Assembly (NCBI RefSeq): GCF_008271805.1
Contig: NZ_VSRY01000165.1
Location: 62,001 to 126,000, forward strand
Source: Streptomyces sp. TRM49041
GTDB lineage: Bacteria > Actinomycetota > Actinomycetes > Streptomycetales > Streptomycetaceae
Direction of reading: 5' to 3'
Length of the DNA: 64,000 nucleotides
The notes beneath the pieces are model-generated. The model ran no database searches and was not told the DNA's origin. It worked only from the letters and a program-made list of their open reading frames with translations. The first letter of the stretch is position 1. Every line of letters starts with the position of its first letter. The position numbers were made by a program, and so were the translations under genes. This document shows positions 11,583 through 18,580 of the stretch, piece after piece.

Positions 11583-12536
11583 ATGGACAGCATGCGGAAC
11601 GACGGCGACGACCTCCTGAGTGAGCTGCTGAAACCGCTCCGACTCACCGGGGTGTTCGACAGTCGCTGGCACGTACGGGCCCCGTGGGCCATCGAGGGGG
11701 ACGCGGAGCAGAGCTGCGCGGTCCTCCACTATGTCGTCGAGGGCGACTGCTGGATCGGCGGCACCGACCATCCCGCGCAGCAACTCCTCGCCGGTGACCT
11801 GGCCGTCTTCCCGACCGGCGCCGCCCACCGGCTCTCCGACCAGCCCGACCGGCAGGGCGTGCCCCTCAAGACCGTGCTGCCCGAGCGGCAGCCCGGCACC
11901 TCCGGCGAGATCCGCATCGGCGGCGAGGGCCCCGAGAGCCGGCTGCTCTGCGCCGGGCTGCACTACGACTCCAGCGCCGCCACCGGCCTCTACCGCGCGC
12001 TGCCCTGGGCACTGGTCCTGGACCGCTCCCAGGTCGACCGCGAGCCGCTGCTCCGCGACACGCTCCGGCTCCTCGCCGCCCCCGACCGGCCCACCGGACC
12101 CGGAGACCGGCTCATCACCCTGCGCGCCTTCGAGATGGCCCTCGTCCTCGCCCTGCGCCCGCTGCTCCGCGACTTCTCCGAGAACCCGGCCGTCCTGCCC
12201 GTGCTCCGCCACCCCGGCATCAGCCGCGCCATGGTGATGATCGCCACCAGATTCGCCGAGCCCTGGACCATCGAGTCGCTCGCCCGCGAGGTGGGAATGT
12301 CCCGCTCCGCCTTCACGGCCGCCTTCCGCGAACTCGTCGGCGAGGCCCCCGCCCGGCATCTGACGGGGCGCCGCATGCAGGAGGCGGCCCGGCTGCTCTG
12401 CGAGACGTCGCTGCCCCAGTCGGCCGTGCCGCAGCGCGTCGGCTACCAGAGCGCGGTCGGCTTCCATCTGGCGTTCCGCAAGTGGTTCGGCAAGACCCCG
12501 GGGGAGTACCGGTCCCACGCGGCGAGGGTCGCGTGA
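11583..12536 (+). CDS. AraC-family transcriptional regulator
   Basis: About 317 residues. The N-terminal half is a cupin-like sensor domain of the AraC_binding type (WHVRAPWAIEG ... GDLAVFPTGAAHRL). The C-terminal half (about 215-315) carries the two-helix-turn-helix AraC DNA-binding domain, with EVGMSRSAFTAAFRELVG and VGYQSAVGFHLAFRKWFG. ATG 11583 is preceded by GAAGGA. It is transcribed away from the NmrA-like gene and toward the HpaB-like gene. Probably the local regulator of that reductase, of the downstream oxygenase cluster, or of both. Confidence 0.88.
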   Translation: MDSMRNDGDDLLSELLKPLRLTGVFDSRWHVRAPWAIEGDAEQSCAVLHYVVEGDCWIGGTDHPAQQLLAGDLAVFPTGAAHRLSDQPDRQGVPLKTVLPERQPGTSGEIRIGGEGPESRLLCAGLHYDSSAATGLYRALPWALVLDRSQVDREPLLRDTLRLLAAPDRPTGPGDRLITLRAFEMALVLALRPLLRDFSENPAVLPVLRHPGISRAMVMIATRFAEPWTIESLAREVGMSRSAFTAAFRELVGEAPARHLTGRRMQEAARLLCETSLPQSAVPQRVGYQSAVGFHLAFRKWFGKTPGEYRSHAARVA

Positions 12537-12687
12537 GCGCGGCCCGGCCCGCGTACGGAACATTCCGGTCGCAACGGCGGGCAACGGCTGGCCGGTTCTT
12601 AAGGACCGCTGGACGGTCGTTCATTGCCGCAGGTGGCCAAGGGCGGAAAGGCTCTGCTCGGCACAGCCGTTCCCCAGAGGAGACATG

Positions 12688-14145
12688 GTGACCAGGTCCG
12701 GTCAGGATTACTTGCAGTCGCTACGCGACGGCCGCGAGATTTGGCTCGACGGCGAGCGGGTCGACGACGTCACCGGGCACCGCGCCTTCCGCAACACGGC
12801 CGCGTCCCTCGCCCACCTGTACGACCTGGCGCACGACTCCGAGCACACCCCGGTACTCACCCGGGACGGCGTCCACCGGGCGTATCTGGTGCCCCGCTCG
12901 TACGACGACCTCGTCGCCCGCCGCGCCGCCCACAAGGTGTGGGCGGAGGCCGGGTACGGGTTCCTCGGGCGGACCCCCGACTACATGGCCGGTGGCGCGG
13001 CCGGGTTCGCCGCCGCGCCCGCAGTGTTCGCGACCGCGACGTACGACGGCTCGGCGCCCGCCCTCGCCTACCACCGGCGGATGGCCGAAGGTGATCTGTA
13101 TCCGGCGTTCACGCTCACAAATCCGCAGATCGACCGCACCCGGTCCGCGGCCGAGCAGGAGCAGGACGATCTGGTCGTCCGGGTCGTCGCGGAGAAGGAC
13201 GGCGGGATCGTGGTGCGCGGCGCGAAGATGATCGGCACCGCCGCCGTCTTCGCCGACGAGGTGATCGTCGGAACCATCGAGCCGCTCCCGCCGCAGGACG
13301 CCGACCACGCCGTCACCTTCTCGCTGCCCCTCGCCACACCCGGGGTGAAGCTGCTGTCGCGCACCTCCTACGAGGCCCGGGCGCGCAGCGTCTTCGACAA
13401 CCCGCTGTCGTCGCGGTTCGACGAGAACGACGCGCTGCTGGTCTGCGAGGACGTGTTCGTGCCGTGGGAGAACGTCCTCACCTACCGGGACGTCGACGCG
13501 TCGTTCCGCATGTGGTGGCACACCCCGGCGTTCCGGAACTTCGTCCACCAGGCGGCCACCCGGTTCTGGACCAAGCTGGAGTTCCTCACCGGCATCGCCA
13601 TCCTGCTGGCCAAGGCGAACAACACATACGAGCTGCCGCCCGTCACCCAGACCATCGGCCGGCTCCTCGGCAGGGTCGCGCAGGCCAAGGCGTTCGTGCT
13701 GGCCGCCGAGGCGTCGTACGAGCAGGTCGACGGCGGGCGCGGTGGGGTGGCGCCCGGCAAAGACATCTCACTCGCGCAGCGCATCATGGCCGCGGAGCTG
13801 TACCCGCAGGCCGTCCAGGACATCAAGCTCCTGGCGGGCGGCGGGCTCATCCAGCTCCCCGCGTCCGGCGAGGACCTCCTCCACCCGGAACTCGGCCCGC
13901 TCCTCCGCAAGTACGTCCGCTCGCCCGGCACTCCGGCCGAGGAGCGCGTCAAGCTGCTGAAGCTCGCCTGGGACGCGCTGGGCTCCGAGTTCGCCGGCCG
14001 CCACGAACAGTACGAGCGCTTCTACCACGGCGCCCCGCACGTCGCCCTCATGCAGCAGGCATGGGAGGGCGACGGGGCGGCCTGCGAGGGGTTGGCCCGG
14101 GCGTGCCTGGACGGCTACGACCTGTCGACCGGGACGCCCCGGTGA
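12688..14145 (+). CDS. HpaB-family FADH2-dependent aromatic monooxygenase
   Basis: Oxygenase component of a two-component flavin monooxygenase of the 4-hydroxyphenylacetate 3-hydroxylase family, 485 residues, acyl-CoA-dehydrogenase-like fold. Family features: start QDYLQSLRDGREIWLDGERV, the central KMIGTAAVFADEVIVG, and the flavin/substrate region EDVFVPWENVLTYRD. Such enzymes ortho-hydroxylate phenols using FADH2 from a separate reductase. No flavin reductase gene is nearby, so one must be supplied elsewhere. GAGGAG is 5 bases before GTG 12688 and only 2 before ATG 12685, so GTG is preferred. First structural gene of the accessory oxygenase cluster. Confidence 0.85.
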   Translation: MTRSGQDYLQSLRDGREIWLDGERVDDVTGHRAFRNTAASLAHLYDLAHDSEHTPVLTRDGVHRAYLVPRSYDDLVARRAAHKVWAEAGYGFLGRTPDYMAGGAAGFAAAPAVFATATYDGSAPALAYHRRMAEGDLYPAFTLTNPQIDRTRSAAEQEQDDLVVRVVAEKDGGIVVRGAKMIGTAAVFADEVIVGTIEPLPPQDADHAVTFSLPLATPGVKLLSRTSYEARARSVFDNPLSSRFDENDALLVCEDVFVPWENVLTYRDVDASFRMWWHTPAFRNFVHQAATRFWTKLEFLTGIAILLAKANNTYELPPVTQTIGRLLGRVAQAKAFVLAAEASYEQVDGGRGGVAPGKDISLAQRIMAAELYPQAVQDIKLLAGGGLIQLPASGEDLLHPELGPLLRKYVRSPGTPAEERVKLLKLAWDALGSEFAGRHEQYERFYHGAPHVALMQQAWEGDGAACEGLARACLDGYDLSTGTPR

Positions 14146-14172
14146 GCGCCCCCCGTCCGGCGGGGAGACACC

Positions 14173-15651
14173 GTGGCAGGTGACGTGCACGGAGCGCGGG
14201 GGGCGCTCGCACTGCTCGCCTCCACGCAGCTCCTTCTCATCATGGACACGGCGATCGTCAACGTCGCCCTCCCGTCCGTCGGCCACGACCTCACCGCGAG
14301 CTCCACCACCCTCTCCTGGGTCGCCAACGCCTATCTCATCTCCTTCGGCGGCCTGCTCCTCCTCGGCGGCCGCGCCGCCGACCTACTCGGCCACCGCCGA
14401 CTGTTCGTCACCGGCCTCGGCCTGCTCGCCGCCGCCTCCGCCGCCGGAGCGCTCGCCGGCTCGGCGGCGACGCTCGTCGCGGCCCGAGCCGCGCAGGGCG
14501 TCGGGGCGGCGCTCGCCGCGGCCGCCGCGTTCGCGCTGCTGCTCAACCTCTTCCCGGACGGCCCCGCCCGGCATCGCGCGCTGGGCGTGTTCGCCGCCAT
14601 GGGCGGCCTCGGCGGGGTCCTGGGCACCGTCCTGGGCGGGGTACTCACCGACCTGCTGGGCTGGCGCTCCACGTTCTGGCTCAACGTCGCCCTCGCCGTC
14701 CTCATGGCCGCCCTCGCGCTCCGGCTGCCGGCCGGCTCCGCGCCCGCCGCCGAGCCCGGCTTCGACGCGCTCGGCGCGTTCACCGCGACCGCCGGGCTCG
14801 GCCTCGTCGCGTACGCCCTCGTCGCCCGCAGCCCCCTCGCGGGCGTCGCCGGGCTCGCCCTCCTGGCCGCGTTCGCCCTGCTGGAGACCCGGGTCGCCCG
14901 GCCGCTCGTGCCGCCCGCCGTGCTGAGACGCCCCGCGCTGCGCCTGGCCAACGGGCTGAGCGCGCTCGCCCAGATGGCGCTGTTCCCCATGTTCTTCCTG
15001 GTGAGCCTCTACCTGCAGAGCGTCCTCGGGTACTCCCCGCTGCTCGGCGGCCTCGGCCTGCTGCCGCTCTCGCTGGTCGTCGTCGCGACCGCCCCGCAGA
15101 CCGGCCGGATCATCGCCCGGCTCGGCCTCACCCGGACCATGACGCTCGGCTTCACGCTGCTGCTGGCCGGCATGGTGTGGCTGGCGCTCGCGCTCTCCGC
15201 CGACGGCACGTTCGCCGGCACCGTCCTCGCGCCCAGCCTCGTCCTCGGCGCCGCCCTTCCGCTGGTCATGGTCACCACCAATGTGGCCGCCACGGCGGAG
15301 GCGGCGCCCCACGAGACCGGGCTCGCCTCCGGCCTCGTCAACACCAGCCAGCAGTTCGGCTCAGTGCTGGGCCTCGCCACCCTCGTGGCCGTCGCCACCG
15401 CCTTCCCCCGAGCTCTCGACCTCGTTCGAGCGGGGGGCACCCCCCTCACCGAGACGGCGACCCCACTCGCCCAGACCACCGGCTTCCGTGCGGCCCTGCT
15501 CGTCGGCGCCGCCTTCGCGGCAGCGGCCGCCCTGCTCTCCGTGCGGCTGCGCCTGCCGTCCCCCTCCCCCGAGCTCCCACCTCCGTTCGAGCAGGGGGGA
15601 GCCCCAGCGGCGGCGAGCCTGCGCCAGGACCGGGCCGGCGACCCGCGGTGA
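14173..15651 (+). CDS. MFS drug-efflux transporter (DHA2/EmrB type)
   Basis: Inner-membrane proton-driven exporter, about 492 residues, with around 14 predicted membrane segments. Motifs: D1-type LLIMDTAIVNVALPSVGHDL, motif A GGRAADLLGHRR, and motif C GGLGGVLGTVLGG. GTG 14173 is preceded by GGGGAG. Likely exports the product of the neighbouring oxygenases or gives self-resistance. Two copies of a short palindromic DNA element lie in frame near the 3' end. The first encodes RALDLVRAGG in the last periplasmic loop, the second PELPPPFEQGG in the C-terminal tail; both look like extra sequence relative to the family. Confidence 0.9.
   Translation: MAGDVHGARGALALLASTQLLLIMDTAIVNVALPSVGHDLTASSTTLSWVANAYLISFGGLLLLGGRAADLLGHRRLFVTGLGLLAAASAAGALAGSAATLVAARAAQGVGAALAAAAAFALLLNLFPDGPARHRALGVFAAMGGLGGVLGTVLGGVLTDLLGWRSTFWLNVALAVLMAALALRLPAGSAPAAEPGFDALGAFTATAGLGLVAYALVARSPLAGVAGLALLAAFALLETRVARPLVPPAVLRRPALRLANGLSALAQMALFPMFFLVSLYLQSVLGYSPLLGGLGLLPLSLVVVATAPQTGRIIARLGLTRTMTLGFTLLLAGMVWLALALSADGTFAGTVLAPSLVLGAALPLVMVTTNVAATAEAAPHETGLASGLVNTSQQFGSVLGLATLVAVATAFPRALDLVRAGGTPLTETATPLAQTTGFRAALLVGAAFAAAAALLSVRLRLPSPSPELPPPFEQGGAPAAASLRQDRAGDPR
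15405..15437 (+). repeat. Dispersed palindromic element, copy 1
   Basis: CCCCCGAGCTCT...GTTCGAGCGGGGGG. The outer arms CCCCCG/CGGGGG and inner arms CTCGA/TCGAG form a hairpin with a small bulge. It lies inside the MFS gene in frame. Closely matches copies at 15566-15599 (same strand) and 36307-36337 (opposite strand). Confidence 0.75.
15566..15599 (+). repeat. Dispersed palindromic element, copy 2
   Basis: CCCCCGAGCTCCCAC...CGTTCGAGCAGGGGGG, same arms as copy 1 with a few changes. Located in the 3' end of the same MFS gene but read in a different frame from copy 1, which shows that the DNA and not a peptide is repeated. Confidence 0.75.
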
Positions 15652-15667
15652 CTGCCCGGCGGCCCGG

Positions 15668-15708
15668 GCGGCGGGGACCCGGCGGCTCACCGCCGGGCAC
15701 CCCGCCGC
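15668..15708 (+). terminator. Strong hairpin after the MFS gene
   Basis: Outer 9-bp stem GCGGCGGGG/CCCCGCCGC and inner 8-bp stem CCCGGCGG/CCGCCGGG with loop CTCA, separated by a small bulge. It begins 17 bases after the MFS stop and lies before the PrnB-like gene, so it is a terminator or attenuator that may split the cluster into two transcripts. Confidence 0.6.
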
Positions 15709-15771
15709 GCCCTGCCCGCCGGAGCCGACCGCGACACCACCTCATCCACACGTGCCCGAGAGGGGCCTTCG

Positions 15772-16896
15772 TTGACCCTTTACGACCTAGTCGAGCCCGG
15801 ACTCGTCATCGCCTGCGCCGAACCGCGCTACCGGATATCCGAGATACGCGCCGCCGACCCGCTCGGCGCCGACGCGCTGCTCGCCGCCGTCCCCGGCATG
15901 AACCGGGACGCCGACGTGGCCGCGCTCACCGTTGCCCTGCGCGCCCTCGCCCCCGACCTCGACCGGGTCGCCGAGTGGAGCGTCGTGGAGGCCCTCGCCG
16001 GGATGCGCGACCTGGGGCTGCTGCTCGGCTCCCTCAAGCGCCACGGCGCCGAGCCCGTCGCCGCCGTCCCCGAGGTGCTGCCCGTCCTGGAAGAGCTGGG
16101 CCGCCGCACCGGCATGGTGCCCCGCGACACCGTCCACCACTACACCACCTGGAACCCGCTCGGCCGGCGCCGCCGCACATACACCGGCGCGGAGATGGAG
16201 GCCCACCTCCAGGACGCCGTCAGCATGGTGTTCCCCAGCCTCGTCGCAGCGCTCGACACCTGCGGCGAGCTGGCCCGCCTCGAACCGTACGACCCCGGGT
16301 TCGCCCTCGCACTGGACCGCACCGCACAGCACGTCCAGTCGATGGTCGACTCGATCGACTTCACCGTCGCCAACGTCACGCCCGAGTTCTTCGCCCGTGT
16401 CCTCCGCCCGTACTTCGAGGAGATCGACGTGGCAGGGCGCGACTACCTGGGCCCCGCGGCCGCCCAGGTACCCCTCTGGCTCGTCGATCTGACGCTCTGG
16501 CAGAGCGACCGCTCCGACCCGCGGTACGACGCGTTCCTGGAGGAGTCGGTCCAGTACAGCCTGCCGTCGTGGCGCGCCTTCCACGCCGCGCACCGGGGCG
16601 GCGCCTCCGCCGTCGGCAAGCTCTCCGCGGCGCTCAGCTGGGAGACCACGCACCGGCTGTCGCCCCAGCTCACCGCGTCCGCCGTCTCCCTGGCCCGGGT
16701 GCTGCGCCTCCTGAAGACCTTCCGCGCCCGCCACCTCGGCATCGCCCGCAAGGCCTACCACGACGACCTGCGCCTGTACGAGGCCGGCAGCGGCGGCGCC
16801 CCCGTCGCCCTCCTCCGCGGCGTCCTCGACCTGACCCGGGACAACGAGACCCTGGTGCGCCGCGCCACGGTCCTCCCCCGCACCCCGGCCGCCTGA
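15772..16896 (+). CDS. PrnB-like (DUF1864-type) heme-dependent enzyme
   Basis: About 374 residues. I recognise the PrnB family: monodechloroaminopyrrolnitrin synthase, which rearranges the tryptophan indole ring and belongs to the histidine-ligated heme superfamily of tryptophan/indoleamine dioxygenases. Supporting segments: TVHHYTTWNPLGRRRRTYTG, FFARVLRPYFEEIDVAGRDY and LGPAAAQVPLWLVDLTLW. His294 in ETTHRLSP is a candidate proximal heme ligand, by position only. The TTG start is supported by GAGAGG just upstream. A PhzS-like monooxygenase follows after 14 bases. Substrate unknown; an aromatic amino acid is the best guess. No halogenase is nearby, so this is not a pyrrolnitrin cluster. Confidence 0.7.
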   Translation: MTLYDLVEPGLVIACAEPRYRISEIRAADPLGADALLAAVPGMNRDADVAALTVALRALAPDLDRVAEWSVVEALAGMRDLGLLLGSLKRHGAEPVAAVPEVLPVLEELGRRTGMVPRDTVHHYTTWNPLGRRRRTYTGAEMEAHLQDAVSMVFPSLVAALDTCGELARLEPYDPGFALALDRTAQHVQSMVDSIDFTVANVTPEFFARVLRPYFEEIDVAGRDYLGPAAAQVPLWLVDLTLWQSDRSDPRYDAFLEESVQYSLPSWRAFHAAHRGGASAVGKLSAALSWETTHRLSPQLTASAVSLARVLRLLKTFRARHLGIARKAYHDDLRLYEAGSGGAPVALLRGVLDLTRDNETLVRRATVLPRTPAA

Positions 16897-16910
16897 GAGG
16901 ACCACGGGAC

Positions 16911-18446
16911 ATGACCCAGAACACCACCCCGCGCGAACCGGACGGCACCCTGACCATCCGGCACGGCTCGGCCCCGGCCCCGGCCGCCGCCCCGGACCCG
17001 GACCCGGACCCGGCCTCCACGGCCCCCCGTGCGGCGACCCGCGCCACGGCCGCCCGCGGCACGACGCCCGACATCCTCGTCGCCGGTGGCGGTGTCGCCG
17101 GGCTCACCGTCGCGCTCGCGCTGCACGCCGCCGGGTTCGGGCGGGTCACCGTCGTCGAGGCGGCGCCCGAGATACGGCCCGTCGGCGCCGGGCTGAACCT
17201 GATGCCCAACGCCGTGCGGGAACTCGACGCGCTCGGAGTGCTCGACCGGCTGGAGACCGACGCCGTCCGCACCCGCGAGCTGCGGTACTACCACCGGTGC
17301 GGCGCCCTCGTCGCCCGCGAGGAACGCGGCGTGCGCGCCGGCTACCGCTGGCCGCAGCTGTCCGTGCACCGCGCGCACCTCCAGCGCGTCCTCGCCGACA
17401 CCGTCCGGGAACGCCTCGGGCCCGGCGCGCTCGTCACCGGCGTCCGCGTCACCGGTGTGGAGCAGCCGCTGGGCGGCGCACGGCCGCGGGTGCGCATCGA
17501 GCACCGCTGCGACGGCACCCGCAGCCTCGCCGCCCTCGAACCGGACGTGCTGATCGGCGCCGACGGCATCCGCTCGGCCGTCCGCACCGCCCTCCACCCC
17601 GACGAGGGCGAACCGCCGTGGAACGGCATGCTCGTATGGCGGGGGGTGTCCAGCATGGACGCCCGGCGCACCGGCTCGTTCATGTTCATCGCGGGCGACG
17701 ACCGCCAGAAGGCCGTGGTCTACCCGATGACGGAGCCGTCGCTGCGCCGCCCCGAGGTCCTCGTCAACTGGGCGCTCTCCATGCCGGCCGACGCCGTCGA
17801 CGAGCGCTTCCTCGGGGACTGGAACCGGCCTGTCCCGGTCGGCCGGTTCTTCGAACACTACGAGGGCTGGGAGTTCGGCGGGGTCAGTGTCCCGGAGGTT
17901 CTGCGCGCGGCCGACGGCGCGTACGAATACCCCATGGTGGACCGCGAACCCCTCGCCCGCTGGAGCCACGGCCGTACGACCCTGATCGGCGACGCCGCCC
18001 ACGCCATGTACCCCATAGGCTCCAACGGCGCCACCCAGTCGATCATCGACTCCCGTGCCCTCGCCCACGCCCTGGCCGTACACCCCGACCCGGGGGAAGC
18101 GCTCGCCGCGTACGAGGCCGAACGCCGCCCCGCCATGACGGAGCTTCAGCGAGCCAACCGGCGCCTCGGGCCGGAGGTCGTCATCAACCTGGCGCACGAG
18201 CGGGCCCCCGGCGGCTTCACCGACATCGACGACGTCATCCCGCCGGACGAACGCCGTGCCATCGCCGCCCGCTACGCGGCGACCGGCGCGTTCGACCCGG
18301 AGACGGTGAACCTCGGCTCGCCGTACGACGTCCCGTCCCGCCGGACCCCGCGCCGCGACACGCCGCCCCGTGGCACCCCGCGTGGTACCCGGCGTGACTC
18401 CGGGCGCGACACCCCGCGCGACACCCCGGTCCGCGCGCTCCCCTAG
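16911..18446 (+). CDS. PhzS-like FAD-dependent monooxygenase
   Basis: Class A flavoprotein monooxygenase, about 511 residues. FAD-binding VAGGGVAGLTVALALHAAG near residue 60 follows a disordered Ala/Pro-rich N-terminal stretch. The DG motif is VLIGADGIRSAVR and the second FAD motif is LIGDAAHAMYPIGSNGATQS. The pattern of the latter, together with LNLMPNAV and YPMVDREPLARW, is close to the phenazine hydroxylase PhzS. The last 45 or so residues are Arg/Thr/Pro repeats (RRTPRRDTPPRGTPRGT), probably disordered. It starts 14 bases after the PrnB-like gene, so the two are almost certainly cotranscribed and may act in sequence on one aromatic substrate. Confidence 0.82.
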   Translation: MTQNTTPREPDGTLTIRHGSAPAPAAAPDPDPDPASTAPRAATRATAARGTTPDILVAGGGVAGLTVALALHAAGFGRVTVVEAAPEIRPVGAGLNLMPNAVRELDALGVLDRLETDAVRTRELRYYHRCGALVAREERGVRAGYRWPQLSVHRAHLQRVLADTVRERLGPGALVTGVRVTGVEQPLGGARPRVRIEHRCDGTRSLAALEPDVLIGADGIRSAVRTALHPDEGEPPWNGMLVWRGVSSMDARRTGSFMFIAGDDRQKAVVYPMTEPSLRRPEVLVNWALSMPADAVDERFLGDWNRPVPVGRFFEHYEGWEFGGVSVPEVLRAADGAYEYPMVDREPLARWSHGRTTLIGDAAHAMYPIGSNGATQSIIDSRALAHALAVHPDPGEALAAYEAERRPAMTELQRANRRLGPEVVINLAHERAPGGFTDIDDVIPPDERRAIAARYAATGAFDPETVNLGSPYDVPSRRTPRRDTPPRGTPRGTRRDSGRDTPRDTPVRALP

Positions 18447-18519
18447 TGCGCCCCCGGTGCCACATGCGCCGTGCGCCATGGCCGTGCGCGTCGTCGTGGC
18501 ACTACCGTCGGAGCAGGAC

Positions 18520-18547
18520 GGCGGACGCATACCGTGGTGCGTCCGCC
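18520..18547 (+). terminator. Perfect 10-bp hairpin between PhzS-like gene and glgP
   Basis: GGCGGACGCA/TGCGTCCGCC with an 8-base loop, 74 bases after the PhzS-like stop and 33 bases before the glgP start. Either the terminator of the accessory cluster or a structured 5' leader of glgP. Confidence 0.45.
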
Positions 18548-18580
18548 ACTGTACGTATCTCCCCTGCGAAGGTGGAACAC

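Noticed and set aside
15772..16896. Pyrrolnitrin biosynthesis
   Set aside because: Only the PrnB-like gene is present; PrnA/PrnC halogenases and a PrnD oxygenase are missing.
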